From Akkermansiaceae bacterium (GTDB lineage: Bacteria; Verrucomicrobiota; Verrucomicrobiia; Verrucomicrobiales; Akkermansiaceae), in the NCBI GenBank assembly GCA_903909905.1, contig CAIVXP010000152.1, positions 1 to 7,609 of the forward strand: DNA of 7,609 nt. Direction: 5' to 3'. Shown in pieces: positions 1 through 4,841 of the stretch (its first letter is position 1; the number at the start of each line of letters is the position of its first letter). Made by a program: the position numbers and the translations under genes. Under the pieces are notes generated by a model, which saw only the letters and a program-made list of their open reading frames with translations, was not told the DNA's origin and did not search any database.

Positions 1-320
1 CCAACCTTGTCCGCGCCGGCGAGCAGCATTTCGCGCATGTCATCGACCGTGCGGATGCCACCGCCGACCGTGAGCGGAATGAAACAATGTTCGGCGGTGC
101 GGCTCACGACATCGACCATTGTGCGGCGCTTGTCGGACGAGGCGGTGATGTCGAGAAAGACCAGCTCGTCCGCCTCTTGCGCGTTGTAAGCCATCGCGCA
201 TTCGACCGGATCGCCGGCATCGATGAGGTCGACGAAATTCACGCCCTTGACCACGCGGCCGTCAGTGACATCGAGGCAGGGGATGATTCGTTTCGCGAGC
301 ACGGGCGGAGCTTTGACCAT
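1..320 (-). CDS. hisF: Imidazole glycerol phosphate synthase subunit HisF (N-terminal part, runs off the left edge)
   Basis: HisF is the cyclase half of the cytoplasmic HisH-HisF enzyme. It takes ammonia from HisH and PRFAR to make imidazole glycerol phosphate and AICAR in histidine synthesis. The 106 visible codons show the first strands of the (beta/alpha)8 barrel: [10 protein letters not shown] followed by [10 protein letters not shown], then [19 protein letters not shown], and the phosphate-binding [10 protein letters not shown]. Asp17 corresponds to the catalytic aspartate of the LDV motif; the second catalytic aspartate lies beyond the edge. The ATG is preceded by AAGG seven bases upstream, one of the few plausible ribosome sites here. 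It gives a six-residue extension over the usual [12 protein letters not shown] start, so a GTG at codon 7 is an alternative. It lies 54 bases downstream of accD on the same strand and is probably co-transcribed with it. Confidence 0.95.
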   Translation of the reverse strand, partial: MVKAPPVLAKRIIPCLDVTDGRVVKGVNFVDLIDAGDPVECAMAYNAQEADELVFLDITASSDKRRTMVDVVSRTAEHCFIPLTVGGGIRTVDDMREMLLAGADKV

Positions 321-374
321 CGGCTGGCCTTGCGCAAGTGGTGATGCGACTTGCGCGCAGGGCGCGGCATCATT

Positions 375-1205
375 TCAGCGCGGCATCATGTACGAAAGCA
401 GGGTGGCGAGGCGCTCGCGGAGTTTGCCGCGATGGACGATCGCATCGACGAGGCCGTGCTCGAGCATGAACTCGGCGGTTTGGAAACCGGGCGGCAAATT
501 TTGGTGAGTGGTTTCCTTGACCACCCGCGGCCCCGCAAAACCAATCATGCATTTCGGCTCGGCGAGGTTGATGTCGCCAATGGTTGCAAACGATGCGGTC
601 ACACCGCCGGTGGTCGGGTGGGTGAGCAGGGAAATGAAGGGCAGCTTCGCTTCGGAGAGTCGGGCCAAGGCACCGCAGGTCTTGGCCATTTGCATCAGCG
701 AGAGCATCCCTTCCTGCATGCGTGCGCCGGACGAGGCCGAGACGATGATCATGCCGCGTTTCTCGGCGATGGCCATTTCGATGGCGCGGGTGATTTTCTC
801 ACCGACCACCGAGCCCATCGAGCCGGCAAAAAATTTGAAGTCCATCACGGCGATCATCGCGCGGTTGCCATCGATGCTGAGGCGGCCGCAGACCACCGCG
901 TCGTCGAGGCCGGTTTTGGCGCGCAAGGCGGCGGTCTTTTCGGCGTAGCCCTGGAAGCCGAGCGGGTTGGCGGAAATGAGCCCGGTCTCGGTTTCCTCGA
1001 AGGAGCCGGCGTCGGCCAGCATCAAGATGCGTTCGTGCGCGGCGATGAGGAAATGGTGCGAACAGTGGGGGCAGACCTGAAGGTTCTGCTGCAGCTCGAG
1101 ATTGTGGACCATCGCACCGCACTCCGGGCATTTGTTCCAGAGGCCTTCCGGCATGTCATCGCGGCGGTCGTGATTGCGCAGGCTCGGCTTGCTGAAGATA
1201 CCCAT
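375..1205 (-). CDS. accD: Acetyl-CoA carboxylase carboxyltransferase subunit beta
   Basis: AccD pairs with AccA to form the carboxyltransferase of cytoplasmic acetyl-CoA carboxylase. It moves CO2 from biotin on AccB to acetyl-CoA, giving malonyl-CoA, the first committed step of fatty-acid synthesis. The 276-residue product is slightly shorter than the E. coli protein (about 304), mainly at the C terminus. The N-terminal zinc ribbon is intact, with Cys26, Cys29, Cys45 and Cys48 in CPEC and CPHC pairs. The crotonase-like carboxyltransferase core follows: FFAGSMGSVVGEKI, SSGARMQEGMLSL, then LTHPTTGGVTASFA and GFAGPRVVKET near the C terminus. The ATG at 1205 gives the expected MGIFSKP start, but no Shine-Dalgarno is visible (CCAGCACC precedes it). 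It is the first gene of a minus-strand pair with hisF. accA is not in the window. Confidence 0.97.
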   Translation of the reverse strand: MGIFSKPSLRNHDRRDDMPEGLWNKCPECGAMVHNLELQQNLQVCPHCSHHFLIAAHERILMLADAGSFEETETGLISANPLGFQGYAEKTAALRAKTGLDDAVVCGRLSIDGNRAMIAVMDFKFFAGSMGSVVGEKITRAIEMAIAEKRGMIIVSASSGARMQEGMLSLMQMAKTCGALARLSEAKLPFISLLTHPTTGGVTASFATIGDINLAEPKCMIGFAGPRVVKETTHQNLPPGFQTAEFMLEHGLVDAIVHRGKLRERLATLLSYMMPR

Positions 1206-1270
1206 GGTGCTGGCTGTTGTCGTGGTTGCAGAAGCCGGGGCCTTTCAGCGTCCGCGCTCCTGTGAGGCGA

Positions 1271-1299
1271 AGGCTAACGACTGCAGGCGGTCGCGACAA
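1271..1299 (-). promoter_or_regulatory. Weak candidate promoter for accD
   Basis: On the minus strand, TTGTCG (1299-1294) and TAGCCT (1276-1271) are separated by 17 bases, about 65 bases before the accD ATG. The hexamers match the sigma-70 consensus at only 4/6 and 3/6 positions. The spacing and placement are right, but a match this weak can occur by chance in a 194-base spacer. Confidence 0.22.
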
Positions 1300-1329
1300 C
1301 CCCTTTTGATCCCACCGCCTCCCGCTTTT

Positions 1330-1347
1330 GGGATTGCATCAATTCCC
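1330..1347 (+). other. Bulged stem-loop in the accD divergent spacer
   Basis: GGGATTG (1330-1336) pairs with CAATTCCC (1340-1347) across the three-base loop CAT, with one unpaired T. It lies in the spacer between accD and the small membrane protein gene. No T-tract follows, so it does not look like an intrinsic terminator. It could be part of a leader or a protein site. Confidence 0.3.
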
Positions 1348-1371
1348 GAAAGCACGCAGAAAACGCAAACA

Positions 1372-1384
1372 GTTGATCATCAAC
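1372..1384. promoter_or_regulatory. 13-base perfect palindrome, possible operator
   Basis: GTTGATCATCAAC is perfectly symmetrical around a central C. It sits 15 bases before the ATG of the small membrane protein gene, in the divergent spacer shared with accD. The symmetry and position fit a dimeric repressor site near a start. Only this one copy was noticed, and no regulator is encoded nearby. Confidence 0.3.
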
Positions 1385-1399
1385 ATCTCCGAAATACCC

Positions 1400-1609
1400 A
1401 TGAAGCTTCGTCCTTTCATCTTCATTTATTCGGCGGCATTGCTGCTCTGGCTCGGCCTCACCTTTGTGACCCCGCAGCCGGTGCATCGCTATCGTCCGGT
1501 CGACGCGACCCCTGCCCAAACCGCGGTGCCCAAGCCCGAGCCGACCGATGAAACAAAGGCGGCAAATTCCGACAGCAAATCGGAGTGGACGGTTTCGGCC
1601 TCGCATTGA
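1400..1609 (+). CDS. Small single-span membrane protein of unknown function
   Basis: I do not recognise this family. The 69-residue product starts MKLRPF and has one hydrophobic segment at about residues 5-22 (FIFIYSAALLLWLGL). A polar tail rich in Pro, Thr, Glu, Lys and Ser follows, with no cysteine and no evident fold. It reads as a signal-anchor protein with a short, probably disordered periplasmic tail; this topology is inferred. The frame extends upstream to a TTG at 1328, but that would add a basic 24-residue leader across a stem-loop and palindrome, so the ATG at 1400 is preferred. No Shine-Dalgarno is visible. The CDGSH gene begins 27 bases after its stop on the same strand, so the two may be co-transcribed. 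Confidence 0.6.
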   Translation: MKLRPFIFIYSAALLLWLGLTFVTPQPVHRYRPVDATPAQTAVPKPEPTDETKAANSDSKSEWTVSASH

Positions 1610-1636
1610 GCGAAAAAATGTGTTAGATATCCTGCC

Positions 1637-1882
1637 ATGGCCGAACAACCGATCATTTGCGACAGGAAACCGATGGCTCTCGAAGTGGAAGCAGGCACCT
1701 ATTGGTGGTGCTCCTGCGGACGCTCGACGCATCAGCCCTTCTGCGATGGCTCCCACAAAGGCACCGGCCTGCAACCGGTGAAATACGAAGTCGCGGAAAA
1801 AACCACCGTCTGGTGGTGCCAGTGCAAGCACAGCGCTAATCCGCCGCTTTGTGATGGCTCGCATAAGTCGCTGCCTCTTTGA
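1637..1882 (+). CDS. CDGSH iron-sulfur domain protein with two CDGSH motifs
   Basis: The 81-residue product has two complete CDGSH motifs of the pattern CxCxx(S/T)xxxPxCDGSH. The first is Cys25, Cys27, Cys36 and His40; the second is Cys61, Cys63, Cys72 and His76. In this family each motif binds a [2Fe-2S] cluster through three Cys and one His, the mitoNEET type of cluster known for redox- and pH-sensitive release. Two motifs in one chain resemble the double-domain CISD3/MiNT and bacterial forms, with an internal pseudo-duplication (WWCSC and WWCQC). There is no membrane segment, so it is probably cytoplasmic. Its partner is unknown; electron transfer or cluster trafficking is the family-level expectation. 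The last codon and stop lie inside the left arm of the long inverted repeat that begins at 1875. Confidence 0.93.
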   Translation: MAEQPIICDRKPMALEVEAGTYWWCSCGRSTHQPFCDGSHKGTGLQPVKYEVAEKTTVWWCQCKHSANPPLCDGSHKSLPL

Positions 1883-1919
1883 AGAAAGATTTACCGCCAA
1901 GGCACCAAGGTCGCAAAGG
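1875..1919 (+). repeat. Left arm of the 45-base outer inverted repeat
   Basis: Bases 1875-1919 are the reverse complement of 2584-2628 with one mismatch (C1914). The first 39 bases match perfectly. The arm contains an AAGG word recurring every 8 to 9 bases (CCGCCAAGG, CACCAAGG, TCGCAAAGG). It starts within the CDGSH gene and supplies that gene's last codon and stop. Confidence 0.95.
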
Positions 1920-1928
1920 TCCGCCTCA

Positions 1929-1958
1929 GGTAGGGCGACGCGGCCTCGCGGCGCCGAC
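1929..1958 (+). repeat. Left copy of the inner inverted repeat (GC-rich module)
   Basis: The 30 bases beginning GGTAGGGCGA and ending GCGCCGAC match the reverse complement of 2436-2464 with two mismatches and one gap. The copy starts 10 bases inside the left outer arm. Confidence 0.88.
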
Positions 1959-1977
1959 ACTTTCGGAGTGATGATGG

Positions 1978-1998
1978 AACCGCAAATCGACGCGAATG
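1978..1998 (+). repeat. Degenerate left copy of the AACCGCGAATG module
   Basis: These 21 bases match the reverse complement of 2398-2418 at 18 of 21 positions. GATCGTGGAT follows at 2004-2013, and the same word is present in reverse complement in the 2356-2383 array, so module order is kept on both arms. The word CGCGAATGAGA at 1991-2001 recurs at 2051-2061. Confidence 0.75.
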
Positions 1999-2026
1999 AG
2001 AAAGATCGTGGATTGCAAAAGGGCAG

Positions 2027-2049
2027 GGACCTTTGTGCCCAAAGGGTCC
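2027..2049 (+). repeat. Bulged hairpin in the mosaic
   Basis: GGACCTTTG (2027-2035) pairs with CAAAGGGTCC (2040-2049) around the loop TGCC, with one extra G in the right strand. No T-tract follows. Confidence 0.6.
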
Positions 2050-2134
2050 GCGCGAATGAGATGCCGCTTTATAGAAGGAAATCGCCGAGTTTTTTGGCCG
2101 GAATATGCGCGCGGTCTAGATCTCCCAAATTCCC

Positions 2135-2169
2135 TCCGCGAAGCTCTCTGCGCTCTCCGCGCCTCGGCG
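2135..2169 (+). repeat. Short-period TCxGCG array
   Basis: The related words TCCGCG (2135), TCTGCG (2147), TCCGCG (2156) and TCGGCG (2164) recur at spacings of 12, 9 and 8 bases. The repeat is degenerate but distinct from its surroundings. Confidence 0.6.
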
Positions 2170-2252
2170 TTTCGATTTGGAAAAATCAAAGACAGAAGAA
2201 GAAGTTTTAAGGCTCAAGTGGTCAGTTTCAAGAGAAGACGGAAGAAGCTAAA

Positions 2253-2272
2253 AAAGAAGCGGCCGTTTCTTT
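2253..2272. repeat. 20-base near-perfect palindrome
   Basis: AAAGAAGCGG is followed at once by CCGTTTCTTT. The halves are reverse complements apart from one G/T pair, which could wobble in RNA. The purine-rich left half and pyrimidine-rich right half resemble the palindromes at 2340-2356 and 4088-4104. Confidence 0.7.
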
Positions 2273-2284
2273 GACTGCGCAGAA

Positions 2285-2305
2285 CTTGGAACAGAATGTT
2301 CCAAG
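2285..2305 (+). repeat. Perfect 9-base-pair hairpin
   Basis: CTTGGAACA (2285-2293) and TGTTCCAAG (2297-2305) are perfect reverse complements around the loop GAA. No T-tract follows. Confidence 0.8.
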
Positions 2306-2311
2306 GACGGA

Positions 2312-2330
2312 CTGGGACTGCAATTCCCAG
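2312..2330 (+). repeat. 6-base-pair hairpin with a 7-base loop
   Basis: CTGGGA (2312-2317) pairs with TCCCAG (2325-2330). It follows the 2285-2305 hairpin after six bases, so the two could form a stacked pair in a transcript. Confidence 0.55.
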
Positions 2331-2339
2331 CCACATGAA

Positions 2340-2356
2340 GAAGAAGCTGCTTCTTC
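2340..2356 (+). repeat. GAAGAAGC/GCTTCTTC palindrome
   Basis: GAAGAAGC and GCTTCTTC are perfect reverse complements around a single T (2348), so a realistic stem is seven pairs with a three-base loop. It abuts the GATCCA heptamer array directly. Confidence 0.75.
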
Positions 2357-2383
2357 GATCCACGATCCACGATCTGCAATCCT
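2356..2383 (+). repeat. Heptamer array, core GATCC
   Basis: Four successive 7-base units are CGATCCA (2356), CGATCCA (2363), CGATCTG (2370) and CAATCCT (2377). The phase is exact while the units drift in sequence. Confidence 0.85.
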
Positions 2384-2388
2384 ACATG

Positions 2389-2418
2389 ATTCGTGTCCAT
2401 TCGTGTCCATTCGCGGTT
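2389..2418 (-). repeat. 10-base tandem repeat, right copy of the AACCGCGAATG module
   Basis: On the plus strand ATTCGTGTCC occurs twice in tandem (2389-2398, 2399-2408), followed by a diverged third unit, ATTCGCGGTT (2409-2418). Read on the minus strand it is the counterpart of 1978-1998. Confidence 0.9.
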
Positions 2419-2435
2419 AGAACATCTCTGCAAGA

Positions 2436-2464
2436 GTCGGCGCTGCGGGCCGCATCGCCCTACC
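2436..2464 (-). repeat. Right copy of the inner inverted repeat (GC-rich module)
   Basis: This is the reverse-complement partner of 1929-1958. Here about 120 bases of heptamer-type repeats separate it from the right outer arm, whereas the left copy almost touches its arm. Confidence 0.88.
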
Positions 2465-2475
2465 GGCAAAAGAGA

Positions 2476-2502
2476 CAAGACTCCAAGAAGCAAGATTCAA
2501 GA
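2476..2502 (+). repeat. Heptamer array, core CAAGA
   Basis: CAAGA occurs at 2476, 2484, 2491 and 2498, spacings of 8, 7 and 7 bases. It lies in the extra segment of the right half of the mosaic. Confidence 0.7.
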
Positions 2503-2541
2503 GAAGAAGTCGGATCTCCATCTTTCACATGTCCCTCCAAA

Positions 2542-2569
2542 TAACCCCTAACAAATAACCTCTAACTCT
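2542..2569 (+). repeat. Heptamer array, core TAAC
   Basis: TAAC occurs at 2542, 2549, 2556 and 2563, exactly seven bases apart each time. The intervening three bases vary. Confidence 0.85.
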
Positions 2570-2583
2570 TCCCCCTCCGCGTC

Positions 2584-2628
2584 CCTTTACGACCTTGGTG
2601 CCTTGGCGGTAAATCTTTCTTCAAAGAG
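2584..2628 (-). repeat. Right arm of the 45-base outer inverted repeat
   Basis: This is the reverse-complement copy of 1875-1919 (44 of 45 bases). It ends 17 bases before the candidate -35 hexamer of asnS. No target-site duplication is visible outside the two arms. Confidence 0.95.
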
Positions 2629-2644
2629 CCTGTATGGAGCCGCT

Positions 2645-2673
2645 TTGACAATTCGCGGCCGCCAGCCTATCCA
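2645..2673 (+). promoter_or_regulatory. Candidate promoter for asnS, possibly giving a leaderless transcript
   Basis: A perfect -35 hexamer TTGACA (2645-2650) is followed after exactly 17 bases by TATCCA (2668-2673), a 3/6 match to the -10 consensus. Initiation about seven bases beyond the -10 would fall at 2679-2680, which is the asnS ATG. The absence of a Shine-Dalgarno fits a leaderless message; the start site itself is inferred. Confidence 0.45.
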
Positions 2674-2678
2674 AGTGC

Positions 2679-4040
2679 ATGCGAACATTGATCAAGCGCG
2701 TGCTTTTGCGTGATGAACCTTGTGATGAAATCCACATCGCCGGTTGGGTGCGCACGCGGCGCGATGCGAAGGCGTTTTCATTTCTTGAGATCAATGACGG
2801 CACTTGCCTTGCCAATCTACAGGTCGTTGCCGATGCCGACATTCCGGGCAGCGACGAGCTTGCGGCGATGAACACGGGCGCTTCGGTCGAAGTGTGGGGC
2901 AAGCTCGTGCCATCGCCCGCGGCGGGACAGAAATGGGAATTGCAGGCGACATCGATCCGCCTCGTTGGCGGTGTGGCGGAGGATTATCCGCTGCAGAAAA
3001 AAGGCCACAGCGCAGAGTTTCTGCGTTCGATCGCCCACCTGCGTCCGCGCACAAACCTCCATGGCGCGGTGTTTCGCACTCGCAGCCGCATGGCTTTTGC
3101 GATTCATCGCTTTTTCCAAGAGCGCGATTTCGTGCATGTCCACACGCCGATCATCACAGCCAGCGATTGCGAAGGAGCAGGCGAGATGTTTCGCGTCACC
3201 ACGCTGCCCGACGAAAAAATCTCGCGCGATGCCGAGGACTTTTTCGGCAAGCGCGCGTTTCTCACCGTGAGCGGCCAGCTCGAGGGCGAGACCTTTGCCT
3301 GCGCGCTGTCGAACATCTATACCTTTGGGCCGACCTTTCGCGCGGAGAATTCCAACACCTCACGCCATGCGGCGGAGTTCTGGATGATCGAACCCGAGAT
3401 GGCCTTCTGCGACCTCGCCGGCGACATGGATCTCGCCGAGGCCTTGGTGAAATTTCTCGTCCGCGAAATGCTCGAACACCATGAGGGCGATTTGGCGATC
3501 TTTGAGAAGTTCGTCGACAAGGGTCTGCGCGAAAGACTCGAGTTCGTCGCCTCGCGGCCCTTTGAGCGCATTTCCTACACCGATGCCGTCGCGCTGCTGC
3601 AGCAAAGCGGCGAGACCTTCCAATACCCGGTCGAGTACGGACTCAACCTCCAATCCGAACACGAACGCTGGCTCTCGGAAAACCACTTCAAAAAGCCGGT
3701 CACCGTCTTCAACTACCCGAAGGAAATCAAACCCTTCTACATGCGCATCAACGACGATGGCAAAACCGTCGCAGCGATGGATTTGCTGGTGCCCGGCATC
3801 GGCGAGATCATTGGCGGAAGTCAGCGCGAAGAACGGCTCGATGTGCTGACGGAAAATTTCACACGCCACGGCATCGATCCTGAGGCCTACGCGTGGTATG
3901 CCGATCTGAGAAAATTCGGCAGCGTGCCGCATGCCGGCTTCGGCCTCGGCTTCGAGCGTCTGCTGATGTTTGTGACCGGCATGGCCAACATCCGCGATGT
4001 CATTCCCTTCGCCCGTACTCCCGGGCATTGTGAGTTTTGA
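2679..4040 (+). CDS. asnS: Asparaginyl-tRNA synthetase
   Basis: AsnRS is a dimeric class IIb synthetase that joins asparagine to tRNA-Asn using ATP in the cytoplasm. The 453-residue length matches the family (E. coli about 466). An N-terminal OB-fold that binds the anticodon covers about residues 15-100 ([19 protein letters not shown], then [12 protein letters not shown]). The class II catalytic core follows. Motif 2 lies at about 220-239 ([20 protein letters not shown]), where SNTSRH is typical of AsnRS rather than AspRS. Motif 3 starts at about 420 ([15 protein letters not shown]) and the protein ends [12 protein letters not shown], also typical. Its presence implies direct charging of tRNA-Asn. 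No Shine-Dalgarno precedes the ATG. It stands alone between two repeat-rich spacers, and I see no frameshift or missing motif. Confidence 0.97.
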   Translation: MRTLIKRVLLRDEPCDEIHIAGWVRTRRDAKAFSFLEINDGTCLANLQVVADADIPGSDELAAMNTGASVEVWGKLVPSPAAGQKWELQATSIRLVGGVAEDYPLQKKGHSAEFLRSIAHLRPRTNLHGAVFRTRSRMAFAIHRFFQERDFVHVHTPIITASDCEGAGEMFRVTTLPDEKISRDAEDFFGKRAFLTVSGQLEGETFACALSNIYTFGPTFRAENSNTSRHAAEFWMIEPEMAFCDLAGDMDLAEALVKFLVREMLEHHEGDLAIFEKFVDKGLRERLEFVASRPFERISYTDAVALLQQSGETFQYPVEYGLNLQSEHERWLSENHFKKPVTVFNYPKEIKPFYMRINDDGKTVAAMDLLVPGIGEIIGGSQREERLDVLTENFTRHGIDPEAYAWYADLRKFGSVPHAGFGLGFERLLMFVTGMANIRDVIPFARTPGHCEF

Positions 4041-4048
4041 AGGAAGAA

Positions 4049-4076
4049 GTCAGAGGTCAATAGTCAGCGGTCATTG
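4049..4076 (+). repeat. Heptamer array, core GTCA
   Basis: Four 7-base units are GTCAGAG (4049), GTCAATA (4056), GTCAGCG (4063) and GTCATTG (4070). GTCA is invariant and the last three bases vary. The array begins nine bases after the asnS stop. Confidence 0.88.
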
Positions 4077-4087
4077 GGAAAGAGAAT

Positions 4088-4104
4088 GAAGAGGCGGCTT
4101 CTTC
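4088..4104 (+). repeat. GAAGAGG/CTTCTTC stem-loop downstream of asnS
   Basis: GAAGAGG (4088-4094) pairs with CTTCTTC (4098-4104) around CGG, with one G/T pair. It resembles the 2340-2356 palindrome upstream of asnS. It might help end the asnS transcript, but no T-tract follows. Confidence 0.5.
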
Positions 4105-4120
4105 TTGCGCTTCGTCTTCT

Positions 4121-4155
4121 CTTGAAACTGAAGACTTGAACCTTGAAACTTCTTT
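4121..4155 (+). repeat. Heptamer array, core CTTGAA
   Basis: Five units in 7-base phase are CTTGAAA (4121), CTGAAGA (4128), CTTGAAC (4135), CTTGAAA (4142) and a weaker CTTCTTT (4149). The array lies between asnS and the membrane protein gene. Confidence 0.82.
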
Positions 4156-4205
4156 TCCAAATGACACTTGATGGATGGCTGCTGGCCCGCTAATTCCATT
4201 GCCAC

Positions 4206-4811
4206 ATGGATGCGATGCACCCTTACGAGCGCCTTTCCCTCTTCACCGTGGGGCTGATCCTTGGCTGTGCTTTGATCGCGGTGCATGTGTTCATGCTCGC
4301 CCGCCCGCAGTTGGCGCAGGGTTTTCTGAAAAGCTTCCCGCGCAACGCCGTGCTTGGGCAGATCCTGCTGGGTCTTGGTCTCGCGTGGTTTTGGTTGCTG
4401 GTGGCGCCGGCCAGCATGGGCACCCTCGGTGCCTTGGCGATGGACCTTGGTGAATTCAACAATGCCAAACCTCTGCTGCGCATCCTGATTCCAATTACGA
4501 TGGTCCTAGTAGTCATCAGCGTACGGGACTTCCTCGCGGTCCGCGCGCTTGGCGTGCTCGGGCTACTGGCGGCGGCGCCTTTGCTGGAATCGGCCTTTCT
4601 CAAGGACCCAGCCACGCGCCTGTTGGTGCCGATCTACGCCTACGGCTTGCTCACTGCTTCGCTTTTCTGGGTTGGCATGCCCTACCTGTTTCGCGATGCG
4701 GTCGACTGGGTTACCGCCGAAAGCAAACGCTGGAACGCGATGGTCCTGGGCGGGCTTGCCTACGGCATGGCGCTTGTCATTTGCGCCCTCGCCTTTTGGC
4801 GGGGCTACTGA
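4206..4811 (+). CDS. Six-helix integral membrane protein of unknown function
   Basis: I do not recognise this family. The 201-residue product has six likely membrane segments at about residues 11-31, 49-68, 89-106, 109-126, 139-157 and 178-197, joined by short loops. There is no cysteine cluster, histidine motif or nucleotide-binding signature, so neither substrate nor activity can be assigned. Charged loop residues include RDFLAVRA between helices 3 and 4 and FRDAVDWVTAESKRW between helices 5 and 6. The ATG at 4206 is followed in frame by another at 4215 (MHPYERL), either of which could be the start. Neither has a Shine-Dalgarno. A weak TTGATG at 4168 and TAATTC at 4191, 17 bases apart, could be a promoter. 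The gene converges with the small lipoprotein gene, with 30 bases between stops and no clear terminator. Confidence 0.85.
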   Translation: MDAMHPYERLSLFTVGLILGCALIAVHVFMLARPQLAQGFLKSFPRNAVLGQILLGLGLAWFWLLVAPASMGTLGALAMDLGEFNNAKPLLRILIPITMVLVVISVRDFLAVRALGVLGLLAAAPLLESAFLKDPATRLLVPIYAYGLLTASLFWVGMPYLFRDAVDWVTAESKRWNAMVLGGLAYGMALVICALAFWRGY

Positions 4812-4841
4812 GCGGATCGATGCTCCTTTGAGCGGAACCGA

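Larger units (their letters stand above)
1883..2678. repeat. Gene-free repeat mosaic between the CDGSH gene and asnS
   Basis: About 800 bases hold no credible gene; the open frames here have repeat-derived composition and no family signature. Both edges are arms of a 45-base inverted repeat. Inside lie a second inverted pair, degenerate copies of an AACCGCGAATG-type module in opposite orientation on the two sides, several short-period arrays, and at least five hairpins. Reading inward from either edge the modules come in the same order: CCGCCAAGG-type, GGTAGGGCGA-type, AACCGC(A/G)AAT-type, GATCGTGGAT-type. The right half has about 120 extra bases of heptamer arrays between the first two modules. 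The individual modules are listed separately. I recall similar modules from intergenic DNA of Verrucomicrobiota, Planctomycetota and cyanobacteria, but their function is unknown to me. Confidence 0.85.

Noticed and set aside
351..1265. A 304-codon plus-strand open frame
   Set aside because: It lies antisense to accD, whose zinc ribbon and carboxyltransferase motifs are unmistakable. Its translation has no recognisable motif and arises from GC-rich codon use on the other strand.
1328..1399. TTG start for the small membrane protein
   Set aside because: It would put a basic 24-residue leader before the anchor and cover a stem-loop and palindrome. The ATG at 1400 is simpler.
1274..1960. A 228-codon minus-strand open frame
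   Set aside because: It runs opposite both the small membrane protein and the CDGSH gene and begins within the repeat mosaic. The CDGSH motifs show that the plus strand is coding.
1851..2274. Plus-strand open frames of 119 and 92 codons in the mosaic
   Set aside because: Their translations follow the repeat modules, are very rich in Arg and Lys, and have no family likeness or plausible start site.
2356..2569. CRISPR array
   Set aside because: The units are only 7 to 10 bases, contiguous and drifting. There are no constant repeats of 25-40 bases, no unique spacers and no cas genes.
1875..2628. Insertion sequence or complete transposon
   Set aside because: The interior has no transposase-like frame and the arms have no target-site duplication. 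A non-autonomous repeat remains possible.
3360..4028. A 222-codon minus-strand open frame
   Set aside because: It is antisense to the catalytic core of asnS and has no motif of its own.
4812..4841. Intrinsic terminator between the convergent genes
   Set aside because: The only stem is GCTC/GAGC around CTTT, and no T-tract follows on either strand. Two GAGCGGA words form a short direct repeat, not a terminator.
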